64,000 nucleotides of DNA from NCBI GenBank assembly GCA_945643635.1, contig CALZFC010000035.1, positions 593,501 to 657,500 on the forward strand, in the 5' to 3' direction. The position numbers and the translations under genes were made by a program. The DNA is from Allodiplogaster sudhausi (Eukaryota; Nematoda; Chromadorea; Rhabditida; Diplogasteridae). Below, piece after piece: positions 56,629-64,000 of this stretch (its first letter is position 1; each line of letters opens with the position of its first letter). Under the pieces are notes generated by a model. That model was not told where the DNA came from and made no database searches. It saw only the letters and a list, made by a program, of their open reading frames with translations.

Positions 56629-58240
56629 CAAGCCATCGAAACCAGTAAGGATCGTCTTCGATGCGAGTGCTAGCGAGTCCGGTGGCAAGTCGCTGAACTC
56701 AGTGATGCCTCCTGGTCGCTCCCAGATGGAGAAAATCCCTTCACTTCTCCTGAGAATCCGCACGGCGCGGACCTTTATCATGGCAGACATCGAAGCAGCA
56801 TTCTTACAAGTGAGGCTCTACGAAGATCAGCGAGACCTCTTCCGGTTCATGTGGCTGAAGAACCCTCTTGAACCAGTCTCGATCGACAACTTGCAGATCT
56901 ACCGCTTCACATCTGCTCCCTTCGGTGCCACCCAGTCTCCTTATCTGTTAGCCGCCTCAATGAGAACTCTGGTTGAAATGGAGCAGAGGAAGGATGGACT
57001 GAGCGCACTCCAGCAGCACGTACTGAATCAACTACAGTACAACACTTACGTCGACAATATCTTCGTCGACGCCACCGACTGGAATAAGCTGGACATCTAC
57101 CACTATCTCAAGCAGCTCTTCGCATCGATTGGAATGAATGTCCGCGAGTTCTACTCTGACGACGTTGCATTCCAGTTCAGCATTCCAGAAGAAGACCGAG
57201 GAGTCTTTGGTGGACAGAAGATGCTTGGCCAGAGATGGAGTCAAGAAGACGACGCTCTTCTTCTCTCAGGGTCATTGAAGAAGGAGCTCGAGCAAGAAGT
57301 CACGAGAAGGAACGCTCTCAGCGAGCTGGCCTCTCATTACGATCCCTGCGGTTTCCTGTGTCCTCTGATGCTCCCCATGAAGATCTACATTCAGAAGATT
57401 TGGGCGAATGAGCAGAAATGGGATGACCGCGCGACCGAGGAAATCACGAGAGAGTTCCTCAGAATGGCCGAGAGAATCCGACGATTCGAGTTCTCTCTCC
57501 CACGCCCACTTCAGATGCAAGGAATAGGCTACTTGGTAGCCTTCGCGGATGCTTCTAAGCAGGCCCAGGCTGCCTGCGTCTACTGGTGTTCGGGAAGAGA
57601 GGTCCGACTTCTTCTTGCGCGATCGGCAATCGCGCCACGGAAGGAGAAAGATGCTCCTACAATCCCGAAAGCGGAGACGAACGCGATGACCATGGCGAGT
57701 AGGATGTTGCTGTACACTGCCAAGGCATTCCAGAACCTCCCTCGCCCTCCCAGTTGTCATCTCGTGCTTTTCAGTGACAGTATGATCTCCCTGTCATGGC
57801 TTATGAACAAGAAACAAGCCAGTTCTGTCTACGTCAGGAACAGAGTCGCAGAGACTCTCAAGAATCTCTCTGAGACGATTACTTTTCTTTCCACACACTC
57901 TCATGTGCCAGTTCTCCGAGTCCTCCACGTTGCTTCCGAGGACAACCCGGCTGACTTGGTTACCCGTCCGAACGAAGGAGCAACAATCGACAACTCAAAG
58001 TCGATTTGGTGGCACGGACCGGACTGGCTGACTGAAGAACTACTGAAGATCGTCCAGGAGAATCAGCAGACATTCAAGGAGAATGTCATAGACGACAGTG
58101 AGGTAGTGGCGGCAGCAGCGGAAGTTCAGCCTCCCCCGGCCCTTCCCTACCTTCTCAGCACTGTTGTCAACGCAGGACGTGTCCAAACTTGGAAGAGACT
58201 GAGACGAGCAACGGCCCTCACTCTCAGATACGCCAGCTAA
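56573..58240 (+). CDS. Reverse transcriptase / RNase-H-like region of the BEL/Pao element
   Basis: The open frame starts before the first ATG (56702), as expected for a polyprotein piece: YLPHHGVLRPDKPSKPVRIV, then FDASASESGGKSLN, ADIEAAFLQVRL and the active-site box TYVDNIFVDATDW (YVDN rather than YVDD). Beyond RT come GFADAS-like AFADASKQAQAACVYW and LFSDSMISLSWLM, typical of the Pao RNase-H region. Stop TAA at 58238. Confidence 0.9.
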   Translation, partial: KCENPLRVYLPHHGVLRPDKPSKPVRIVFDASASESGGKSLNSVMPPGRSQMEKIPSLLLRIRTARTFIMADIEAAFLQVRLYEDQRDLFRFMWLKNPLEPVSIDNLQIYRFTSAPFGATQSPYLLAASMRTLVEMEQRKDGLSALQQHVLNQLQYNTYVDNIFVDATDWNKLDIYHYLKQLFASIGMNVREFYSDDVAFQFSIPEEDRGVFGGQKMLGQRWSQEDDALLLSGSLKKELEQEVTRRNALSELASHYDPCGFLCPLMLPMKIYIQKIWANEQKWDDRATEEITREFLRMAERIRRFEFSLPRPLQMQGIGYLVAFADASKQAQAACVYWCSGREVRLLLARSAIAPRKEKDAPTIPKAETNAMTMASRMLLYTAKAFQNLPRPPSCHLVLFSDSMISLSWLMNKKQASSVYVRNRVAETLKNLSETITFLSTHSHVPVLRVLHVASEDNPADLVTRPNEGATIDNSKSIWWHGPDWLTEELLKIVQENQQTFKENVIDDSEVVAAAAEVQPPPALPYLLSTVVNAGRVQTWKRLRRATALTLRYAS

Positions 58241-58338
58241 AGCGAAGAATCAGCATTCCAAGGGACGAAAGGCAGACACTGGAGAAGTCTGTCGTCGTTC
58301 CTCCTTCCCGAGAAGAACTGAACGAAGCTGACTTGTGA

Positions 58339-59874
58339 CTCTGGAAGCTCCACCAGAAAAGCACACTCAGTCACATTCTTTCACCCGGCAATCGCCAACT
58401 GAAGCTTTTCGAAGACGAATACGGGATCTGGAGATGTGGACACGCGCGCCTTGATTACGCGGATCTTCCCCACTCTGCCAGATTCCCAGTTTTCCTCCCA
58501 TTTTCACCAGAATCCAGACATTTCATTCGACTAGTCATTGAAGACGTACATAAGCAGCAGATGCACTCCGGAGCCCAGCATACTGTAAACCAGCTCAGAT
58601 TACGGTATTGGATACCGAAAGCAGTTGCTCGTGCACGATCAGTGATATCTCGTTGTGTGACTTGCAAGAAGGCACATGGGAAGGCCTTCCGTTATCCGGA
58701 CTCTGCTCCTCTTCCTCCTGAAAGGGTACAACTCGTCCGCCCATTCCTTGACATAGGAATCGACTTCGCCGGTCCGATCACGGTGAAGGGCGAGAAGGAG
58801 AGAGAGAAGGCCTACTTCTTGCTTATCACTTGTCTCAGCACGAGAGCCATTCAGACTGAACTCATCACAGATCTCTCTGCAAGGACCTTTCTGAACGCTT
58901 TCAGACGCTTCTGTGCTCGGAGAGGAGTACCACGTACAGTACTGTCAGACCAGGCTCCAACCTTCCGCCTGGCTGAGAATCTCCTAACAAAGCAGATCTC
59001 AGATGCTGTGAATGAAGAAATAGCAGACAAGAACTTCAAGTGGTCATTCACCACTGCATTCTCTCCCTGGAAGGAATGGACTTACGAGAGGCTCATTGGC
59101 AGTGTCAAGTTCGCTATTCAAAAGACCATCGGGAGACGAATCGTCTCCCGAGACGATCTCGCAACTCTACTGGCAGAAGCAGAAGCTACAGTGAACACTC
59201 GCCCTCTCGCAGCACTCAAGGATGCAAACTCCACCACCATCGTAACAGTCCGACCAATTGATTTCCTCTGGCCATCCATCCACTTGACCTCAGTGGTAGT
59301 GGATGAAGCGGAGGACAAGAATGACGATCCAGACTTCCAGGCAATTGGGATTTCAGCGAATCGATATGCTATCGAATGTGCATACACAGACTCTCTCTCG
59401 CACGCTGCACGTCTCAGGAAGATATGGCGAACCGAGTATCTCATCCGTCTTTCTGACACAGCAACGAGGAGTCATGTGAAGCAAGGGGCGACGTCACGTA
59501 TTTCTTCCCCTCGAATCGATGAGATAGTCTTGCTGAAGGACGACAACCAGACCAGGAGTCACTGGGAATACGGACGAGTCTTGTCTGTGCCCCAGCGAGA
59601 AGTGACTCTGAGGGTGTCCAGCGGACGAGTCGTTACTCGCCCTCCCAACCTGCTCATCCCATTGGAAGTATACAGTTGTGTGCCCGACGATGGCATCACC
59701 AGGAATTCGCCATCTTCTCCAGTCTCTTCTTCTCCAGATGTAGTTTCCCCTTCACCGAAGTCGCACAGTAAGACGACTGGAAGCAGGAAACAACCGGAGC
59801 GAAGAGTAAAGAAGAAGCACTTCACCAGCTCAGTGGATAGCGCGCCAGTTGTGGCCGCCCCGCAGCGTCACTAG
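58339..59874 (+). CDS. Integrase and C-terminal domain of the BEL/Pao element
   Basis: Frame open from just after the TGA at 58336-58338 (which interrupts EADL-LWKLHQK). Zinc-binding H-H-C-C (HKQQMHSG, CVTCKKAHG), catalytic core with DIGIDFAGP, then VLSDQAPTF and the Glu in WTYERLIGSVK, followed by the BEL-type DUF5641-like end (TEYLIRLSD, DEIVLLKDD, WEYGRVLSV, PPNLLIPLE). The usual DNG-F around the second Asp is DQAPTF. A Ser/Pro/basic tail ends at 59874. Confidence 0.9.
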   Translation, partial: LWKLHQKSTLSHILSPGNRQLKLFEDEYGIWRCGHARLDYADLPHSARFPVFLPFSPESRHFIRLVIEDVHKQQMHSGAQHTVNQLRLRYWIPKAVARARSVISRCVTCKKAHGKAFRYPDSAPLPPERVQLVRPFLDIGIDFAGPITVKGEKEREKAYFLLITCLSTRAIQTELITDLSARTFLNAFRRFCARRGVPRTVLSDQAPTFRLAENLLTKQISDAVNEEIADKNFKWSFTTAFSPWKEWTYERLIGSVKFAIQKTIGRRIVSRDDLATLLAEAEATVNTRPLAALKDANSTTIVTVRPIDFLWPSIHLTSVVVDEAEDKNDDPDFQAIGISANRYAIECAYTDSLSHAARLRKIWRTEYLIRLSDTATRSHVKQGATSRISSPRIDEIVLLKDDNQTRSHWEYGRVLSVPQREVTLRVSSGRVVTRPPNLLIPLEVYSCVPDDGITRNSPSSPVSSSPDVVSPSPKSHSKTTGSRKQPERRVKKKHFTSSVDSAPVVAAPQRH

Positions 59875-60135
59875 GCAAAGGCCTGTGATGACTGCGAAGC
59901 TAACGAATCTGTACATATCTTGTATCCACTCTTTCTAATTCTACTTCCACTTATATTGATGTTCTACGAGTTATTCTCCCTTCATTGTGTTTCTACTTCA
60001 TCTCTCTTCATCTTCTTTTCATCTTATTATTGGCGAAATTTGATGATGCGACTATTGATATAACTCTTACGCAAAGAGTTCTATTTATTTCATTCGAGAA
60101 GACAACATTTCTATCGTCATTTCATCTGCAGGAAC

Positions 60136-60961
60136 ATGGGCGAGAAGAACGGGCCTGCCGACAAGATAATGGCCGCGATGGACCAGATTGTTAACAAGCC
60201 GCCCACCAACTCTTCCAACACTCCACGACTTCCCATCCCTGCGCCACCTCCACTCTCTGAGAAGCGACGTACCAGGAATGCTCAGGTACTGTAATTATCG
60301 TCAGCGTGGAATTCTGTTCTGAAGGAGATGAGTATTCATTCAGAAGGGTCTGAATGCGAGTGCCTCCTCCCCCGATGTCATCCATCAGAAGGAAGAGGAG
60401 GAACAGAGTCTGACTCCTCAGCTCGAACTCGAATTCATCTCCACCACGCTGGCTACACACACGGACATTCTGTCGACACTGGAGGAGAAGATTAGCGGAC
60501 TCGATGACAAATTCGAGTCGTGGACCGAATCAATCGGCTCCATCATTGCTCGTCTCGAGCAAGCTGCTTCTCGCTCTTCTTCTTCCTCTTCTCATTCTAC
60601 GTACACGACTCCTCGCTATCAGAACAACAAGCCGTACATCCGCAAGCCCTACGTTCCGCCTCCTCGCACTGCCAACCCTCCTCGGAGGCATCCTGTTCGT
60701 GAGGAGGACGATAATGTCAAGAAGAACAAGGAGTGTAAGAAGGCTTGTCCGTTCTGCGAGGGAGCACACCCTCCGGCCTCATGTTCTTTGACTGTCCGAG
60801 ACAGGAACCAGACAATGCGCATGTTGGAGCTGTGTCACAACTGTCTCCTTCCCATCGGATTCGAAGACATTCACAAGTGCACCGCCCCCTCCACCTCGCG
60901 ATGCCCGTTCTGTAAAAAGGAGGGATACCACCCATCCCTGTGTCACTCCCGAGGCCAGTGA
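60136..60961 (+). CDS. Extra 3' ORF of the BEL/Pao element: spliced coiled-coil, zinc-knuckle protein
   Basis: Lies between pol and the 3' LTR, where env-like genes sit in some retroelements. The ATG at 60136 comes 5 bases after a good acceptor (TTTCATCTGCAG|GAAC), so a spliced subgenomic mRNA is likely. A second intron is predicted at 60286-60343 (GTACTG...TTCAG), keeping the frame; total about 255 aa. Order: Pro/Lys-rich N-terminus, coiled coil (HTDILSTLEEKISGLDDKFE; SIIARLEQ), Ser-rich basic linker, then Cys/His knuckles CPFCEGAHPPASC, LCHNCLLPIGFEDIHKC and CPFCKKEGYHPSLC. No signal peptide or membrane segment, so not an envelope. The knuckles resemble those of this element's own Gag, suggesting a duplicated nucleocapsid-like gene. 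Function unknown. Confidence 0.8.
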
Positions 60962-61044
60962 AAGATCGACATGCACACCCTCTTCCCCAATCCCATTCTT
61001 TCTTCCTTTTGATGTTTCCCCTCTATTTCTCCGTGGCCCGCCAG

Positions 61045-61927
61045 TGTTCGCACGACTGCGAATGACTTTGTGTTTTGTCGAGCAATTGCGCTCCATGATG
61101 TAAATTTAAATTTCTGCCATTCACTCAGATGCAGGCTTTTCTTATATATTTCCATGCAGCTAGAAGATTTGTTTTGTTATCACAATTCGTCCACTTCTTC
61201 ACTCCTCCATTTCTCTCTTATTTATTTTATGTTGCGTGTCATGTTATTTCTGCTTTAATGTTATTCATCCTCATATCATTTCCCCATGCCGGTCTCTTCC
61301 TTCTCGAGTTTCCAATCAGGCGAATCTCCCTGATTCCCTTTTTATCGGTCTCATTTCCCCTCTTTCTTTCTACTCTCTCATCATCTTCCTCTTATCATTT
61401 CGTCACCTCGCGTGCAATGGCTTCCCGCAACCTCGGCCGGCCTCAATCGTGCATTTCCAGGGAAAAGCCGCCGCGAGGAACGGTTCTCTCTTAAGAGACC
61501 GCCTCTTCTCTTCTTCTCTTCTTCTCTTCTACTCTTCTCCACACACCCTCTCTCACATCTCCGGCGCAAGGCCACACCGGTAAAACCCTTTCCTTCCCTT
61601 CTTTCTCTTTCTTTGTTTCTTTGCATTCCTCCTTTTCAGGGTTTACATTTATTTCATTTATTCTTTCTTTCTTTATTACAATCCATATCCTCCTCCATCT
61701 TTTCAGCTTTAGGTCTTGGAATAGAATCTAGATTCTAGTTCTGTTACTTTGACGTATAGATATTAATTCTGGACTGATCTCGAAGACTATTTGGAAGTAA
61801 TAAATTGTTCTTGTTCATCGACGAGTTGAACTACATATCATTGTGAAGTGAAGTGGAAACAACCGAGTCAGCGAGTCAAAGCCCTTTATCGTTTGATACG
61901 AGATGTACAAGGGCAAGATTCCGCACA
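61045..61927 (+). repeat. 3' LTR of the BEL/Pao element
   Basis: TGTTCGCACG to ATTCCGCACA, same length as the 5' LTR and almost identical. The sequence just before it (CCGTGGCCCGCCAG) is not an obvious polypurine tract. Confidence 0.95.
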
Positions 61928-62199
61928 GAGAGTTTAGTTTGGCTGGTTCCTAATTCATATTTCAAATAGATCCATGAAAGTTTTCCTGGTTGACTCTAGG
62001 CCTCCGTCAACTATCCAGCCAAAATCACAATTCGATTGGTTTAAGTTTGTTTCGATCTTGACTACTCAGCCGACAATCATAAAATTCTGATATCATATAC
62101 TATCGGTCCCGTTCCGGCTTTAATTTTTCTAGTAGATCCATCAAATTATTTTCTGGAATATTATTGGCCTCTGTCAACTGTCCTGGCTAAGTCTGAGCA

Positions 62200-62960
62200 A
62201 ACTGTCGCTTTGGCTCAGCTAAAAACACGTAGTACCCCGGAGAAAACGAAAGAGAAACCAGCAGCCAAAATTCCGAAGGAAGTAGTATGTATGGTGGAAT
62301 GCTGACAAAGCAGACTCTAGATTCTGTAGCATCCATTGCATTTTTTGATTGTTTGTCTTTAGCAGCTTTTTTTTACCACAAATTCCGCACTGGGCAATCT
62401 CCGGGTTACGTGTTTTCAGCAGAGACAAAGCGACAGCTTGGTGGAGGGAATTCACATCATTATGGTGACAAAGCAGCTATTTTTATTTTTCAGCTATTCT
62501 TCTCTTACGCCTAACTTTGGCTTCCGTATGATAACATATGAAACGAAAAACACACTCAAGTGCCTTGTTTTCAAGCGGCCTCACAGATTTTTTTGATAGT
62601 GTTATGTTTCTGTTTTTGCGCAATAAAACTGATATTCTGAAGAGTGTCCTAGTTGATTAAGATCCCTTAATCGTACGCCGTCTATCGCGCTATCGCGATT
62701 CTTGTTTTTTGCCATGTCAAGTGTGCAACGCAACCTGTGACGAATAGTAGAAGACCATGTTTTTGCACACAAATATAAATGGTAAAAAAAAAGCTAACTT
62801 CAACAATCATCTTACAGATGTTCACCCAACTCTAGCAACAGCATTTGAGCCTGAGGTTCGTGGATGAGGTCTTTATTCAGCTGAGCATTCCTGCATATTA
62901 ATTATTTCTTGCAAAAAGATTATATATTTCAGCCAATGCAGACAACTCCGCCGAAAAAGT
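62200..62960. repeat. Repeat unit E, copy 2
   Basis: Second full copy of the unit at 50670-51380, on the far side of the BEL/Pao element. It is followed directly by a GA tract and the D3 flank unit, so E and D units alternate along the chromosome. Confidence 0.8.
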
Positions 62961-63099
62961 CGAAACATGTGTGAAAAATAAACAAAGAGTACGAGACAAA
63001 GAAGAAAATAGGAGAGGGAGGGAGACAGAGAGAAAGAGAGAAAGAGAAAGCCAAAAAGGCATACAACTGTGCGGCATGTCAATTCAAAATCTCTCTCTC

Positions 63100-63477
63100 T
63101 CCCTCTTCTGTCTCAACGAACGCTCTGATTATCTGTGTCTCTCTCATTATCATCGTCCACTATGTCAAAATCTTTCTCTACGCCCTATCATACTCTCGTT
63201 CTCAGACTTCTACCTTCACATTCTTGCCACTTCAATAGCTTCTTTATCTACCTAGCTGCTGCCCTCTCTCTCTCTTTTTCTCTCTTTGGTTCTATCTCTC
63301 TCTCTTTCTCGCTCTCTGTCTGTCTCACTATCTCCCCATCTTTGGTTCTATCTCTCTCTCCCTAGGCTCAACCATCAATCTCAATGTTTCTGTTTCTCTC
63401 TGTCTCTCTCTCCCGTCTCTCTGTATGTAACTATTTCTTCACCTCAACTCTTCGTCCTCACCTTTCTACTACTCTCT

Positions 63478-63518
<41 letters not shown>

Positions 63519-63897
63519 CACCGCCCCTTTTCTCACTTTTCTTCCCCAATCTTCACGGAAGGCGCTGCTTGACCCTTCTTTCTCTGATCCCCAGACATTT
63601 GTATACATCTAACCAAACAGATCTCTTCTTCCATCTTTCTTCCATATACTATGTACCACAGATACCACCTATGCCAATATCAATTGCTTCTTCGCGAATA
63701 GTAAAGAAGCATACATAATTATCTGATAATTTCAGATCAGGACTGCTCCCTTTAACGGAGCCCCCATCTTCAGAGCCTTGATTTATATGCAATCAGCTGG
63801 AAAACACTGACATCAGGTTAAGAAAAGTTTTCACAAAACTTTCAAGTATATCTTTTTAACTATGCAAATTTCACAAAACAAATTTTTCAAAATATTT
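63100..63897. repeat. Duplicated 3' flank unit, copy D3
   Basis: Collinear with D1 and D2: CT tracts (63480-63520), GGCGCTGCTTG, CAGGACTGCTCCC, AACACTGACATCAGGTTAAG, then a tRNA-Leu. Confidence 0.85.
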
Positions 63898-64000
63898 GCA
63901 CGGCGTGGGGTTCGAACCCACGCACCCTTTCGGGTACCAGAACGCCCAACCGGAACCGTACTCTGCTCGTACGAAGCGTGATCGCTTGAGTCTGGCGCCT
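63898..64000 (-). tRNA. tRNA-Leu(CAA) with intron, cut by the window end
   Basis: The 3' acceptor strand, T arm, variable arm, intron and anticodon match 50072-50198; the intron is 2 bases shorter (GAAGCGTGATC for GAAGCGCATGATC). The last acceptor base pair position differs (GCACGGC on the plus strand here, GCACGGA there). The 5' end is beyond 64000, so pairing cannot be checked. Confidence 0.85.

Larger units (their letters stand above)
52204..61927 (+). mobile_element. BEL/Pao LTR retrotransposon, 9.7 kb
   Basis: Two 883-bp LTRs bound Gag, protease, RT/RNase-H, integrase and an extra 3' ORF. A 5-bp target duplication GAGAG lies at 52199-52203 and 61928-61932. Domain order and motifs (DUF1759-like Gag, Pao-type protease and RT, BEL-type integrase and C-terminal domain) place it in BEL/Pao. 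I could find only about six differences between the LTRs, so insertion was recent. Despite that, the reading frame changes near 54590, 56570 and 58230, and a TGA lies at 58336. It is a broken or frameshifting copy of a parasitic element, not a host gene. Confidence 0.95.

Noticed and set aside
60136..60961. Envelope glycoprotein
   Set aside because: No signal peptide, no transmembrane helix and no paired extracellular cysteines; the Cys/His spacing is that of zinc knuckles.

Overview
The window looks like nuclear DNA of a free-living-type nematode. The evidence is small multi-exon genes with short GT-AG introns, a supplementary (HNF4-type) nuclear hormone receptor, UDP-glucuronosyltransferases, a transthyretin-related exon, and an intron-containing tRNA-Leu(CAA). 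I cannot name the genus. Non-coding DNA is unusually rich in (GA)n/(CT)n tracts, ATGTACAT-type simple repeats and inverted-repeat transposons. No prokaryotic features, CRISPR array or rRNA were seen.

Layout. 0-3 kb: (GA)n/(CT)n blocks and a dispersed repeat (called R1 here). 3.1-8.8 kb: two tandem UDP-glucuronosyltransferase copies on +; the first is a broken remnant and the second a phase-consistent 12-exon gene. 9.8-15.5 kb: a minus-strand BED-zinc-finger/hAT-transposase-derived gene with a 1.46-kb foldback element in an intron. 16-20.3 kb: small MITEs and a minus-strand gene made of repeated transmembrane exons. 21.8-27.7 kb: R1, a nuclear receptor, CT-rich 3' flank and a tRNA-Leu remnant. 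28-33.7 kb: amidase (FAAH-like) remnants on -, an unrecognised four-exon gene on +, and motif-rich repeats. 33.8-38.1 kb: a 5' fragment of a Ty3/gypsy element, a transthyretin-like exon, a six-exon pyridoxamine-phosphate oxidase gene, and the 3' half of a peroxisomal dienoyl-CoA isomerase gene, all on -. 38.1-39.7 kb: a giant foldback abutting the isomerase. 40.4-51.4 kb: a second copy of the 21.8-27.7 kb block, invaded by three foldback elements; its receptor is a pseudogene, and its tRNA-Leu is complete. 52.2-61.9 kb: a 9.7-kb BEL/Pao retrotransposon with near-identical LTRs, a 5-bp target duplication and an extra spliced zinc-knuckle ORF after pol. 62.2-64 kb: a third copy of the flank unit, ending inside another tRNA-Leu.

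The genes are not one pathway. UGTs and the nuclear receptor are classic xenobiotic/detoxification families that expand by tandem duplication. The oxidase (vitamin B6 salvage), isomerase (peroxisomal beta-oxidation) and hAT-derived gene are single neighbours. The main theme is duplication followed by decay: in both duplicated pairs (UGT, receptor) the damage falls in different places in the two copies. The best candidates for something undescribed are the retroelement ORF in the env position, the TA-flanked foldback family (one member has a precise empty site inside the window, and two others carry tRNA-like promoter modules), and the tandem transmembrane-exon gene.
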